The translations under genes and the position numbers were made by a program. A stretch of 64,000 nucleotides of DNA from JASUTC01 sp964604305 (GTDB taxonomy: Bacteria; Thermotogota; Thermotogae; MWEM01): the NCBI GenBank assembly GCA_964604305.1, contig CAZRYM010000003.1, positions 1-64,000 on the forward strand, written 5' to 3'. The notes under the pieces are model-generated. The model ran no database searches. It saw only the letters and a program-made list of their open reading frames with translations, and was not told the origin of the DNA. Of the stretch, positions 17,761-26,899 are shown piece by piece; position 1 is the first letter of the stretch; each line of letters opens with the position of its first letter.

Positions 17761-17840
17761 TTCTTTCTTAGTTTATGTTAAGATATAGATATGGTGTTTG
17801 ATGACAAATTAAAATCCACTTTGAAAGAGTGATGAGCTAA

Positions 17841-20381
17841 ATTAATAAGACAAAAGTTAGATTACTTATTTTTATTTTGATTATATTGAGTTCTGTTATA
17901 ACAATATTCTTGATGTACAGTACCTATCAAAATGAAATGAAAAGTATTATGAAAGAAAATCTGGGGAAACTTGAGAGTCAGTATAAATCCCTTGTCATTC
18001 CTTATGAAAATTTCGCAAAATACATCTTTGATCGAGAAATCAATCAGGAATGGATTAAGTCTGAAATAAAAATAGCCGGGGTTGATTCACAGAAGAGAGA
18101 CAGCATAAGGGAAACACTCTATCACTATTATGCTGATTTTTATAGTCTCTTGGAACGGTTCAACTTTAGGCAGCTTCATTTCCATCTTCCCGGTGCTATT
18201 AGTTTTCTCAGGATGCACAGGCCTGAAAAATACGGGGATGATTTGTCTGATGTAAGACAGTCAATCGTGTTAGCTGAACAAACCGGAGAATTTGTTAAAG
18301 GTTTTGAAGAAGGTAGGATTATAAATGGTTACAGAATGGTTTTCCCCTTGTTCCTTTTAGAAGAATTTATTGGAACAGTCGAGGTGAGCATATCTTTCAA
18401 CACAATATGTCAGGATCTGACAAAGGAATTCTGCATGCCTTTTCATTTTGTCATTCATGAAGATGTTGTTCAGGAAAAAGTGTTTGAATCGGAACAAGAT
18501 AATTACGTTCAAGCAGGTTTCATTGATGGTTATCTGTATGATCGCGAAGCTTATGAGAAGATCAATTCATTAGCATCCAATTCAGGCATTCCGTTTGAAG
18601 GGATTAATGAAAACCTTTCAGTCAAATATTCGGAAACAAATAGTCAAGGGGAGAGTTTTTCTTTACACACAACGATTGACGGGGTTGTTTATTCAGCTGT
18701 TTTTTTGGAGATCAAAAACTTTAAGGATAAAAATGTTGGATACTTGATTTCCTTTAAAGAAGACAAAAACATCTCGGATGTAATCAAAAAAACAAGAATA
18801 ACGATGATTAATGTTATCATTATCTACCTTTTGCTTTCTATCCTGATTTACTACATGTATCGCTCAAGAGAAAATGCCTTAATAGCAAATAAAGCCAAAA
18901 GTGAATTCCTTGCCAATATGAGCCACGAGATTAGGACCCCCATGAATGGAATATTAACGGCAGCCGAAATAATTGAACAGACATCAAATGAGGACAAGCG
19001 AAAAGACTTTTTAAGAATAATCAAGGTTTCAGCTGATTCGCTTTTGCAAATCATCAACGATATCTTGGATTTATCAAAAATAGAGGCTGGAAAACTCCGG
19101 ATGGAGGATATTACGTTTGACCTTCATGAAATCCTTGATGATGTGACAAAACTTATCTTCCTTTCAGCATCAAAAAAAGGTTTAGAAAGTGAGCTAATCG
19201 TTGAAGAGAATGTACCTCGTTACATTAAAGGTGATCCTTTACGTTTGAAGCAGATACTTCTTAACCTCTTAAGCAATGCTTTGAAATTTACCGAACACGG
19301 AAAGATACAAGTTAGGGTAAAAAACGATTATTTAAGGGATGGCAATACGGAAAGAATCAATTTCAGTGTAACAGATACTGGTACAGGTATTGATGAAGAA
19401 AAGAAAAAAATACTCTTTAAAAAATTTTCGCAGGCTGATTCAACCATTACTAGAAAGTTTGGGGGAACGGGGCTGGGACTTGCCATCAGTAAAAAACTTG
19501 TGGATATGATGAACGGAGAGATAGACTTTAAAAGTGAACCGGGATATGGAACGGAATTCTTTTTCATTATCCCTGTCAAACGATCAAACCCGGAAGAAAT
19601 AGCAGAAGTTAAACGCAGTGAAGGAGCATGTTTAAAATCTGATTCTAATATTTCCAGACGCTTGAAAGTGCTTGTAGCAGAGGATAATCAAGTCAATCAG
19701 ACGATAATCAAAGAGATTCTCTCCAGCTTTGGATGGAGATATGATTTGGTTGATAATGGAAATGATGCGGTTGAACGGGCGATTAAAAATCATTATGATG
19801 TCATACTCATGGATGTCATGATGCCAATAATGGATGGGTTGGAGGCTGCAAAAAAAATTAAATCTTCACCTGGTAAAACTGATATGCCAATAATCGCATT
19901 AACAGCAAGTGTGACTGAAAAAGATATTAAAAAAGTCTTTGAAGCTGGAATGGATGCGTATCTTGCAAAACCTATAAAAATAACGGAATTAAAGAATACG
20001 ATAATAAAGCTGGTTGCATCTGAAGGAGATAAAGAATTTGAATTAGATCTGATTGATTTGAATGAAGTAAAAAAGCATATTGATGATCTTGATATTTATT
20101 ACGACACGATTATTCCCATATTTATAACAGATCTTCAACTTAACGTGAAAAAGATGGGAGAAGCTATCAAAAATGGCGATTATCAAACTTTAGCAAGCCT
20201 TTCTCATGCAATAAAACCCGGATGCATGTATGCAGGAGTGATTGGTGTATCTAATATAATTGAAAAAATCGAATTGATGGCCAAACAGAATGAAGATATT
20301 GAAAAAATCAAACAATTGTATAAGTCTTATCAGGAAGAATCGAAAAAAGTGATTCAACAATTGCAATCACTTTGCAATTAG
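17841..20381 (+). CDS. Membrane hybrid histidine kinase with receiver and Hpt domains
   Basis: A tripartite phosphorelay kinase of about 846 residues. Order: first membrane segment (about 7-28), extracellular sensor of about 290 residues, second membrane segment (about 322-341), HisKA with MSHEIRTPMNG (His362), HATPase with GTGLGLAISKKL, receiver with LMDVMMP (Asp658), and C-terminal Hpt with LSHAIKPG (His789). No output regulator is adjacent. The start is unclear: frame GTG-ATG-AGC is closed by TAA at 17838, and the next in-frame codon is ATT 17841, giving INKTKVRLLIF, a natural cytoplasmic start. TTG 17877 would cut into the first membrane helix and has no ribosome site. Confidence 0.88.
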   Translation: MNKTKVRLLIFILIILSSVITIFLMYSTYQNEMKSIMKENLGKLESQYKSLVIPYENFAKYIFDREINQEWIKSEIKIAGVDSQKRDSIRETLYHYYADFYSLLERFNFRQLHFHLPGAISFLRMHRPEKYGDDLSDVRQSIVLAEQTGEFVKGFEEGRIINGYRMVFPLFLLEEFIGTVEVSISFNTICQDLTKEFCMPFHFVIHEDVVQEKVFESEQDNYVQAGFIDGYLYDREAYEKINSLASNSGIPFEGINENLSVKYSETNSQGESFSLHTTIDGVVYSAVFLEIKNFKDKNVGYLISFKEDKNISDVIKKTRITMINVIIIYLLLSILIYYMYRSRENALIANKAKSEFLANMSHEIRTPMNGILTAAEIIEQTSNEDKRKDFLRIIKVSADSLLQIINDILDLSKIEAGKLRMEDITFDLHEILDDVTKLIFLSASKKGLESELIVEENVPRYIKGDPLRLKQILLNLLSNALKFTEHGKIQVRVKNDYLRDGNTERINFSVTDTGTGIDEEKKKILFKKFSQADSTITRKFGGTGLGLAISKKLVDMMNGEIDFKSEPGYGTEFFFIIPVKRSNPEEIAEVKRSEGACLKSDSNISRRLKVLVAEDNQVNQTIIKEILSSFGWRYDLVDNGNDAVERAIKNHYDVILMDVMMPIMDGLEAAKKIKSSPGKTDMPIIALTASVTEKDIKKVFEAGMDAYLAKPIKITELKNTIIKLVASEGDKEFELDLIDLNEVKKHIDDLDIYYDTIIPIFITDLQLNVKKMGEAIKNGDYQTLASLSHAIKPGCMYAGVIGVSNIIEKIELMAKQNEDIEKIKQLYKSYQEESKKVIQQLQSLCN

Positions 20382-20504
20382 AAAGATGATTAAGAAAAAA
20401 AGGAAATGTGGAAATCAGGATCAGTAGTCTGCAAAAATCGAGATTTTTTTTGTGGGAAAGGGAATCGATGTCTTTTGAAAAAACAATTTACAGGGAGTGA
20501 ACTG

Positions 20505-21416
20505 ATGAAAAAACTGATTTATCTTATTTTACCCATACTTGTTTTATTGACCTTACACGAGTATAACGATGTGGTTTATCATTGGCCGTATTCTATCAAA
20601 CCAGAGAATCCGGAAGAAGCATATGTAGTCAAAAATATAGACGGCGATACAATAAAAGTTCGTATAAACGGTGATGAAGAGACGATTAGGATGATAGGAG
20701 TCGATACGCCTGAGACCGTTCATCCCAGCAAACCGGTGGAATTTTACGGAAAAGAAGCAAGTAACTTTACAAAAGCCCTATGTCCCACAGGTTCCACAGT
20801 TTATTTAACATACGATTGGGATCCAAGGGATAAGTACGACAGATTACTGGCATATGTCTGGTATAGACGTGATGAACAATGGATCATGCATAATTTGAAT
20901 CTTATTGTTAATGGGTATGGCCATGCTTACACAGTTTTTTCCTTTGATAAGGATTATATGGAGCTGTTTGTTGAAGCAGAACAAAAGGCCAGAGAAAAGG
21001 GATACGGTCTTTGGCAAGATTACGAAAAGCTTTTTGAAGAATCTAGTAAAAACCAAGCTTTACAGAAACCGGTTGCTACCGGTGAAAAAGAAACCGCAAC
21101 ACTCGTCATGAGTGAATCTAAAGGGGACTTGGAGATCGCCTACGTACAATATGAAGGAAGCAGTGAATATGTTGAAATCATAAACCGTGGCAGTGAAACA
21201 CAAACATTGAAAGGATATAAACTCATTAGCACGAAGGGTGAAGACGAATTCGTCTTTGAGGACACGATGTTATCTCCGGGAGAATCTTTAAAGATCTATT
21301 CAGGACCTGAAGCCAAAGATAACGTCTGGACTACCGATTTTATTCATAATAACAGCGGAGACGGTGTGGTCCTGCAAGATGAAGCATCAAATATCATTTC
21401 TTTCTATTATTGGTAA
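20505..21416 (+). CDS. Thermonuclease-family nuclease with lamin-tail domain, membrane-anchored or secreted
   Basis: 303 residues. A hydrophobic N-terminal segment (MKKLIYLILPILVLLTL) should export or anchor it. The SNase domain (about 40-165) has the catalytic set: IDGDTIKVRI, RMIGVDTPET and YDRLLAYV. The last 100 residues form a lamin-tail (LTD) fold, with SSEYVEIINRGSETQTLKGYKL and a strand-rich end, a module common on secreted nucleases. ATG 20505 is chosen because GGGAGTGA precedes it; the frame extends upstream to 20406 without a ribosome site. Convergent with the gamma-glutamyltransferase gene, their stops lying 11 bases apart. Confidence 0.88.
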   Translation: MKKLIYLILPILVLLTLHEYNDVVYHWPYSIKPENPEEAYVVKNIDGDTIKVRINGDEETIRMIGVDTPETVHPSKPVEFYGKEASNFTKALCPTGSTVYLTYDWDPRDKYDRLLAYVWYRRDEQWIMHNLNLIVNGYGHAYTVFSFDKDYMELFVEAEQKAREKGYGLWQDYEKLFEESSKNQALQKPVATGEKETATLVMSESKGDLEIAYVQYEGSSEYVEIINRGSETQTLKGYKLISTKGEDEFVFEDTMLSPGESLKIYSGPEAKDNVWTTDFIHNNSGDGVVLQDEASNIISFYYW

Positions 21417-21433
21417 TTTGTTTTTCATTACCA
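21411..21433. terminator. Small hairpin between convergent nuclease and glutamyltransferase genes
   Basis: TGGTAAT (21411-21417) pairs with ATTACCA (21427-21433) around TTGTTTTTC and spans both stop codons. The stem is short and AT-rich, so termination is only a suggestion. Confidence 0.35.
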
Positions 21434-23032
21434 GATGGCGATATATCCATCTGTTCTTTTTTCGGTTCCAGCAACATAAACTCCAGCATCGTTTCTCAGA
21501 ATGATTTGTCCTCTGCCAAATAGGTTTGAATTAAGCGACACTGATATCTTGTGTCCCATTCTTTCCAGTTCATGAGCGATTGAAGAAGTGAAATCTTTTT
21601 CGATTAAAACATTTTTCCCACCTGTCCATTGCCATCTGGGGGCATCAAGAGCAGATTGAGGATTAAGTTGAAAATCAATCATATTGGAAATAACTTGAAG
21701 GTGGCCTTGTGGTTGCATATAGCCACCCATAACACCAAAGGGTCCAACCGGTTTTGATCTTTTTGTAATAAAACCGGGAATAATCGTATGATAAGGTCTT
21801 TTTTCCGGTTCTAAGCAATTGGCATGTTGTTTGTCTAAAGAAAAACTATGTCCTCTGTTTTGCAATGCGATCCCGGTTCCGGGAACAACCAATCCAGACC
21901 CAAAACCCATATAATTACTTTGTATGAAAGAAACCATCGTCCCCTCTTTATCTGCTGTTGCCAGATAAACAGTACCGCTTTGTTGAGGAGTTCCAGCTTC
22001 AGGTGTCAGGGCATAGTCACCGATTAAAGCTGCTCTTTTGTCAATGTAGTTCTTATCAAGTAAAGCTGTGTAATTGAAGGGCATATATTCAGATTGGGTG
22101 ATGTATTTTTTGCCATCCTCAAATGCCAGTTTCAAAGCTTCTATTTCATTGTGAAAATATCCCACTTCCCTTGTGGAGCAATCCAATTTCTCAAGTATGG
22201 AAAGAGCTTCCAGAGCAATCAATCCTTGTCCGTTGGGGGGGATTTCCCAGATCTCGTAACCGCGATAATCAGCTGAAATGGGTTCAACAATATCCGCTTT
22301 ATAATTTGTAAAATCTTCCGGATTAAAATAACCTCCGGTTTGATTAGAAAAATCTATAATTTCGTGCATCAGTTCACCTGAATAAAAATCACAGGCATCA
22401 GATTCAGCAATTCGTTTGAGTGTGTCTGCATGGTTTTTTAAACGGACGATTTCACCAACATGTGGTGGTTTCCCGTTTTTTGTGAAAGTTTGGAACCAAT
22501 GTTCGAATTTCGAATCCGTTAAAACCTTTTTGTAGATTTTAGCTGCATTCTTCCAGTTTTCGCAAACAGTGGGTTGTAAAACAAAGCCTTCTTGAGCATA
22601 CCTTATAGCGGGCATGGCGCATTCCTTCAGGGAGAGGTTTCCAAATTCATCACAACACTTTGCCCAACCTGCCGGGGCTCCTGGAACAGTGACTGCTTCC
22701 CAACCGAATCTGGGAATTTCCTGTAGTCCTTTTGAACTTAAAGCTTCGATTGAAATTGCCTTTGGAGAATAGCCGCTGGAATTGATTCCGAAAAGATTAT
22801 CATTTTTGGAAATAATGGCAAAATTATCTCCGCCGATTCCATTTGAAGTAGGTTCAACAACAGTCAGGCAAATAGCTGTAGCTACAGCTGCATCCACTGC
22901 GTTTCCTCCTTTACGTAGTATTTCAAGCCCGGCCTGAGCAGCCAAAGGATTAGAAGTGGCAACAACACCGTTTTTAGCGACAACGCAATTCCTTTTAGAT
23001 TCATATGGGTAATCAAATAAATTATACTTCAT
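21428..23032 (-). CDS. Gamma-glutamyltransferase family protein (YwrD-like, cytoplasmic)
   Basis: An N-terminal-nucleophile hydrolase of 534 residues. The first part has GVVATSNPLAAQAGLEILRKGGNAVDAAVAT and EPTSNGIGGDNFAI. The autocleavage and nucleophile Thr is in QQSGTVYLATAD, followed by FGSGLVVPGTGIALQNRG and PFGVMGGYMQPQGH. There is no signal peptide, unlike secreted GGT, which fits the cytoplasmic YwrD branch. The substrate (glutathione, gamma-glutamyl peptides or another amide) is not settled. ATG 23032 has GAGGAGG upstream. Single-gene unit. Confidence 0.88.
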   Translation of the reverse strand: MKYNLFDYPYESKRNCVVAKNGVVATSNPLAAQAGLEILRKGGNAVDAAVATAICLTVVEPTSNGIGGDNFAIISKNDNLFGINSSGYSPKAISIEALSSKGLQEIPRFGWEAVTVPGAPAGWAKCCDEFGNLSLKECAMPAIRYAQEGFVLQPTVCENWKNAAKIYKKVLTDSKFEHWFQTFTKNGKPPHVGEIVRLKNHADTLKRIAESDACDFYSGELMHEIIDFSNQTGGYFNPEDFTNYKADIVEPISADYRGYEIWEIPPNGQGLIALEALSILEKLDCSTREVGYFHNEIEALKLAFEDGKKYITQSEYMPFNYTALLDKNYIDKRAALIGDYALTPEAGTPQQSGTVYLATADKEGTMVSFIQSNYMGFGSGLVVPGTGIALQNRGHSFSLDKQHANCLEPEKRPYHTIIPGFITKRSKPVGPFGVMGGYMQPQGHLQVISNMIDFQLNPQSALDAPRWQWTGGKNVLIEKDFTSSIAHELERMGHKISVSLNSNLFGRGQIILRNDAGVYVAGTEKRTDGYIAIW

Positions 23033-23078
23033 GTTGAAATCCTCCTCATGAAATCGAAGTTTTTATCTTATTCCCGTT

Positions 23079-23087
23079 ATTATAGCA
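23079..23087 (-). promoter_or_regulatory. Extended -10 promoter for the gamma-glutamyltransferase gene
   Basis: Minus-strand TGCTATAAT (hexamer 23079-23084), about 45 bases upstream of the start codon. Confidence 0.5.
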
Positions 23088-23141
23088 TTTTCAGTTGCGA
23101 GTAATCCTGTTAATAAAAGAGAGGTTCATTATAAGAATATG

Positions 23142-24803
23142 CTAATCGTCAATACTTTCGTATAATTCTTTCAGACTAAAGGGTTTTAATAACACGATTG
23201 AAGCACCTGCTTCCAACGCTCTACTTTGAAGTTCCGGATCGGAGCTGGCAGTGAAGGCGATGATCTTTTTTTGTGGAAATCGGTTTTTTATTACTGAAAT
23301 GACATGTAATGATGATCCCATTGACAATAACAGATCAATCAGGACATAATCTACATTTACAGCTATTCTGCATTTTTGAAGTGCTTCCTGAGGATTTGTA
23401 AACGTGAGGCACTGAACCCCGGCATTTCTTAAAACAAGTTCATACATGTGAAGGTTTTCAACTTCATCTTCAATCAGGAGTATTTTTTTTCCGGCTAAGT
23501 TTGTGGGGTTGTGTCCTTTTTTTTTGTTTTCTACATTACCTTGTTCGGAAGAATTTAACGGTAAAAGAAGATGAAACTGGCTGCCTTTTCCGGGAGTGCT
23601 TTGTGCCCATATGGAACCGTTTAATTCCTCTGTCAGTTCTTTGCTTATACTTAGACCCAGTCCCGATCCGGGTTTGTTTGAAGTGTTTTGTTCTCTGGAA
23701 TATTTTTCAAATATATAGGATAGTTTTTCCTTTGCGATACCCGGTCCTGTATCGGATATTATAAATTTCAAATAATCCTTTCCTTCAATCTTACATTCAA
23801 GACTGACATAGCCTTTGTCAGTATATTTAATTGCATTTGAAATTAAATTGTTCAGAATCTTTTTTAAAGCAGTGCGATCAATAAAGGTGAAGGTTGGAAC
23901 TGTAGCAGAAATACGGGTATTTACTTTTAGTCGCTTTTTCTTCGCCAGTATTTTCAAGCCTTTTATTGTGTTGTTGATGAGTTCACGTATATTAGTCTTT
24001 TGTGGTGAGATTTGATAATTCCCCGAATTGATTTTTGATAAAGTAATTAAGTCGGAGATAATGTTCAAGAGGTAATTTGCTTGCTCTTCCATAATGTTTA
24101 GAAATTCGTTTATCTGAAGATTACTTTTTCTATGGTTGTTATCCCTTAAATCACTTTCTTTTTCATTTTCTTGGATCAAACTTTGCATGAGTTCAATGTA
24201 TCCCATAATAACCGTTAAAGGAGTTCTAACATCATGAGATATACTTGCTACCAAATGATCACGGTAAATATTTTCGCTCTTTTTGTGGTTCAGTGTGATT
24301 CTCATCTCTAATAATATATTTATGGCAGTGGCCGTGTCCTTAAATTCTTCCAGCACCCTGTCATCAAAGTTGGCGGAATCATCTAAGATGTCAAAACACA
24401 AAACACCAAAATAATCACCAAACGGTTTAAGGCGAATCTGAAGTGTTTTCGAGATGTTTTCCTTTATACCGGCTACCAGAAAAGTCTCTTTTATTTTTTC
24501 CGGGAAATTCTCAGGAAAGTTACCACTGTTGACAATCTTAACATCCTCTTCAGGATCGATAGCAGAAAGAGATTCCTCTAAAGGGATTACAATATTGGAG
24601 TATGGTTCATCTTCGTAACCAATGCCTGTCAAGTAATGCTCACCATCATTCTTTACTAACCAAAAGGAGGATTTATCTATGAAATTGTAAGCATCCATGA
24701 TCTCGGCCAATATCCCTTTGAAGACTGTTGCATCATCATCTTCCGATTTTAAGATGTTCAAGATATTAACAATCTTTTTTGTGTAACTTTCTGTTTTCTT
24801 CAT
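23142..24803 (-). CDS. Soluble hybrid histidine kinase (GAF-like, HisKA, HATPase, receiver)
   Basis: 553 residues without membrane segments, so a cytoplasmic sensor. Residues 20-175 look like a GAF-type domain. HisKA has ISHDVRTPLTV with His190. HATPase has NLISNAIKYT, ISDTGPGI and GSGLGLSISKEL. The C-terminal receiver has ILLIEDE, phospho-acceptor Asp490 and a C-terminal LLKPFSLKEL. AGGAG lies about 14 bases before the ATG, an unusually long gap. No partner regulator is next to it. The signal is unknown. Confidence 0.88.
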   Translation of the reverse strand: MKKTESYTKKIVNILNILKSEDDDATVFKGILAEIMDAYNFIDKSSFWLVKNDGEHYLTGIGYEDEPYSNIVIPLEESLSAIDPEEDVKIVNSGNFPENFPEKIKETFLVAGIKENISKTLQIRLKPFGDYFGVLCFDILDDSANFDDRVLEEFKDTATAINILLEMRITLNHKKSENIYRDHLVASISHDVRTPLTVIMGYIELMQSLIQENEKESDLRDNNHRKSNLQINEFLNIMEEQANYLLNIISDLITLSKINSGNYQISPQKTNIRELINNTIKGLKILAKKKRLKVNTRISATVPTFTFIDRTALKKILNNLISNAIKYTDKGYVSLECKIEGKDYLKFIISDTGPGIAKEKLSYIFEKYSREQNTSNKPGSGLGLSISKELTEELNGSIWAQSTPGKGSQFHLLLPLNSSEQGNVENKKKGHNPTNLAGKKILLIEDEVENLHMYELVLRNAGVQCLTFTNPQEALQKCRIAVNVDYVLIDLLLSMGSSLHVISVIKNRFPQKKIIAFTASSDPELQSRALEAGASIVLLKPFSLKELYESIDD

Positions 24804-24862
24804 AATTAAAAAAATTACTCCTGTTTTAAAATTAAGGAAAAATTCATGCTATAGACATTTTT

Positions 24863-24871
24863 ATTATATCA
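24863..24871 (-). promoter_or_regulatory. Extended -10 promoter for the soluble hybrid kinase gene
   Basis: Minus-strand TGATATAAT (hexamer 24863-24868), about 60 bases upstream of the start. Confidence 0.5.
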
Positions 24872-24956
24872 TACATCATTAAAAGTTCCTAAATCTAATT
24901 AGGAATATAAAATAATTTCTTTTGGTTTTTTAAAAGCATTAGAAAACATTAGAATT

Positions 24957-24990
24957 AAAAAAAGCCCCCCCAAAAGGCGGAGAGCTTTTT
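24957..24990 (-). terminator. Terminator after the M18 aminopeptidase gene
   Basis: Read on the minus strand, AAAAAGCTCTCCGCC and GGGGGGGCTTTTTTT form a stem with G-U pairs around TTTT and end in a T run, 18 bases after the stop. Confidence 0.8.
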
Positions 24991-25007
24991 GCAAATTCTG
25001 TTAAATC

Positions 25008-26423
25008 CTATTTAAATGATTCTATAAACGATTTATATGCCAGATATGTCTCGTAAACATCTGCTTTACTGACGATTTCAAATGGTGAATGCATCCCGAT
25101 AACCGGCACACCTGCATCAACAACCATTATACCTTCCTGTGCGAAGAATTTCGCCACGGTTCCGCCACCGCCAATGTCCACTTTTCCCATTTCACCATTT
25201 TGCCAGCGAATGTCATTTTTATTGAAAAAACTTCTTAAAGCACCAAGTGTTTCAGCATCTGCATCATTTGCTCCGCCTTTTCCTCTGACACCGGTATATT
25301 TGACAAAAGCCATACCGTAACCAAATTTAGTTGCGTTTCTGGCTTCATGTACTTCTTTGAAATTAGGATTAAAAGCGGGTGCTACGTCTCCTGAGAGCAT
25401 GGTTGATCTTTCGAGAACGACTTCAAGCGGAGTATTCAATTTGTAAATGTCTTTAACAGCATTGATTACCTTTTTCCAGAAATAACATTTTGCACCGGTA
25501 CTTCCGTCACTTCCAATTTCTTCTTTATCCAAGAGCAATACACAAGCCGTTCTGTCTATGGTATCTGCATCCATAATTGCTTTTAGACCGGTATAGGAGC
25601 ACACTCTGTCATCATGTCCGTATGCAGCCATCATACTTCTGTCAAAACCAACATCTCTTGGTTTTAAGGCGGGTACGATTTCTATTTCGGCTGAGAAGAA
25701 GTCCTCCTCAGTAATACCGTATTTATCGTTTAAGAGACTTAAAACATTCATTAGTACCGGCTCTTTTGCTTTGTCTTCTTTATTATAGGTGATGGCTCTT
25801 GAGCCGATGATTAGATTCAGTGTATTGGCGTTGAAAGCCTCATTCACATCACCTTTTTTCCTATCAAGGTGTGGAAGCAAGTCTGAGATGATGAAAACGG
25901 GATCGTTGTCATCAAAGCCTATTCTGATGTCTATTTTCTCTCCATCTTCCTTTATTACAACTCCATCCAACGCCAGGGGTATGTTATACCAATGATATTT
26001 TTTAATACCGCCGTAATAATGGGTTGATACCATTGCAAATTCGCTGTCTTCATATAACGGGCTGGTTTTAAAGTCGATTCTCGGGGAATCCACATGAGCT
26101 GCAACCATATTCATCCCCTCTTTTAGATCATCAGTAAATCTGAAAAACGCAACGGACTTTCCCCGGTTGTTTACGTATAATTTTGTGTCCGCTAGCTTTT
26201 TTGGTGGTTTTTTTAAAAAATCTTCATAATCGATAAATCCCTTTGTTTTCGCAAGTTCGATGGCTTCAGTAACGGAACGCCTTTCAGTTGTTGATTTTTC
26301 AAGGTAATCAGCGTAGTCTTTTGTGAAGGCGTAAATTTGTTTTGTGTCTCTTTCGGCCCAAACGTTTTTTGGGTTTTTTCTCAATTTTTGATACATTTCT
26401 TCATATTTGTTTTTCTTTGCCAT
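25008..26423 (-). CDS. M18 family metallo-aminopeptidase
   Basis: Zinc aminopeptidase of 471 residues that forms large cytoplasmic assemblies and removes N-terminal residues from peptides. Metal and catalytic motifs are in place: AAHVDSPRIDFK (first His-Asp), LLDKEEIGSDGS (Glu pair), AYGHDDRVCSY and the C-terminal GMHSPFEIVS. GGTGAAGGA precedes the ATG. Single-gene unit closed by a strong terminator. Its peptide-degrading role fits the pcp, amidase and glutamate dehydrogenase genes elsewhere in the window. Specificity within M18 is not resolved. Confidence 0.92.
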   Translation of the reverse strand: MAKKNKYEEMYQKLRKNPKNVWAERDTKQIYAFTKDYADYLEKSTTERRSVTEAIELAKTKGFIDYEDFLKKPPKKLADTKLYVNNRGKSVAFFRFTDDLKEGMNMVAAHVDSPRIDFKTSPLYEDSEFAMVSTHYYGGIKKYHWYNIPLALDGVVIKEDGEKIDIRIGFDDNDPVFIISDLLPHLDRKKGDVNEAFNANTLNLIIGSRAITYNKEDKAKEPVLMNVLSLLNDKYGITEEDFFSAEIEIVPALKPRDVGFDRSMMAAYGHDDRVCSYTGLKAIMDADTIDRTACVLLLDKEEIGSDGSTGAKCYFWKKVINAVKDIYKLNTPLEVVLERSTMLSGDVAPAFNPNFKEVHEARNATKFGYGMAFVKYTGVRGKGGANDADAETLGALRSFFNKNDIRWQNGEMGKVDIGGGGTVAKFFAQEGIMVVDAGVPVIGMHSPFEIVSKADVYETYLAYKSFIESFK

Positions 26424-26491
26424 TATTCCTTCACCTCATATAATATTTTTGAATCAACCATAAACTTAGTAAAACTAACTTTCAATTTAAA

Positions 26492-26519
26492 AATAAAGGC
26501 GACAATAGCCGCCCTTATT
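26492..26519 (-). terminator. Terminator downstream of ferredoxin
   Basis: On the minus strand AATAAGGGCG and CGCCTTTATT pair (one mismatch) around GCTATTGT and are followed by TTTTTAAA, about 50 bases after the ferredoxin stop. Confidence 0.6.
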
Positions 26520-26568
26520 ATAACTATTAAAAAACGGATTACGCACTGCGCGCTTTAATCGTTAAGTT

Positions 26569-26751
26569 TTACTCAACTGTTATTGCGTTTACAGGGCATG
26601 AGCTTGCTGCATCCTCAGCGCATGATTCATCTGTTTCTGGTGTGATTACTTCTGCTTTTCCATCATCAACCATCTTGAATACACCGGGGCAAAGGCTTTC
26701 GCAAACACCGCAACCAATGCATGTGTCTTTATCAAGTGATACTTTTGCCAT
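26569..26751 (-). CDS. Small ferredoxin with a single [4Fe-4S] cluster
   Basis: 60-residue electron carrier. The first three cluster ligands are in CIGCGVC (11-17) and the fourth is the Cys of SSCPVNAI near the C-terminus. Two further Cys (21 and in ESCAED) sit where single-cluster ferredoxins carry a disulfide or had a second cluster. ATG 26751 is chosen because GGAGGTG lies six bases upstream; the longer frame to 26787 covers that ribosome site. Monocistronic and divergent from valS. Confidence 0.93.
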   Translation of the reverse strand: MAKVSLDKDTCIGCGVCESLCPGVFKMVDDGKAEVITPETDESCAEDAASSCPVNAITVE

Positions 26752-26795
26752 TAAAAACACCTCCATCTTTTTCATATGATTTATCAACCTGAGAT

Positions 26796-26804
26796 ATTAT
26801 ATCA
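26796..26804 (-). promoter_or_regulatory. Extended -10 promoter for ferredoxin
   Basis: Minus-strand TGATATAAT (hexamer 26796-26801), about 45 bases upstream of the ferredoxin start. Confidence 0.5.
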
Positions 26805-26857
26805 TAAAGTAACTCTACTAGTTTCAAAATTGACCGATCTTTAATCATAAATATCTC

Positions 26858-26868
26858 TATGCTATAAT
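26858..26868 (+). promoter_or_regulatory. Extended -10 promoter for valS
   Basis: TGCTATAAT ends at 26868, 31 bases before the valS ATG. This leaves no room for a T-box leader, which many Firmicute valS genes have. Confidence 0.5.
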
Positions 26869-26899
26869 ATCGCAAAAGAAAACACAGTGGAGGTAAATA

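Noticed and set aside
20430..20460. AAAAATC/GATTTTT dyad after the phosphorelay kinase as terminator
   Set aside because: Very short loop and AT-only stem; not stable enough to claim.
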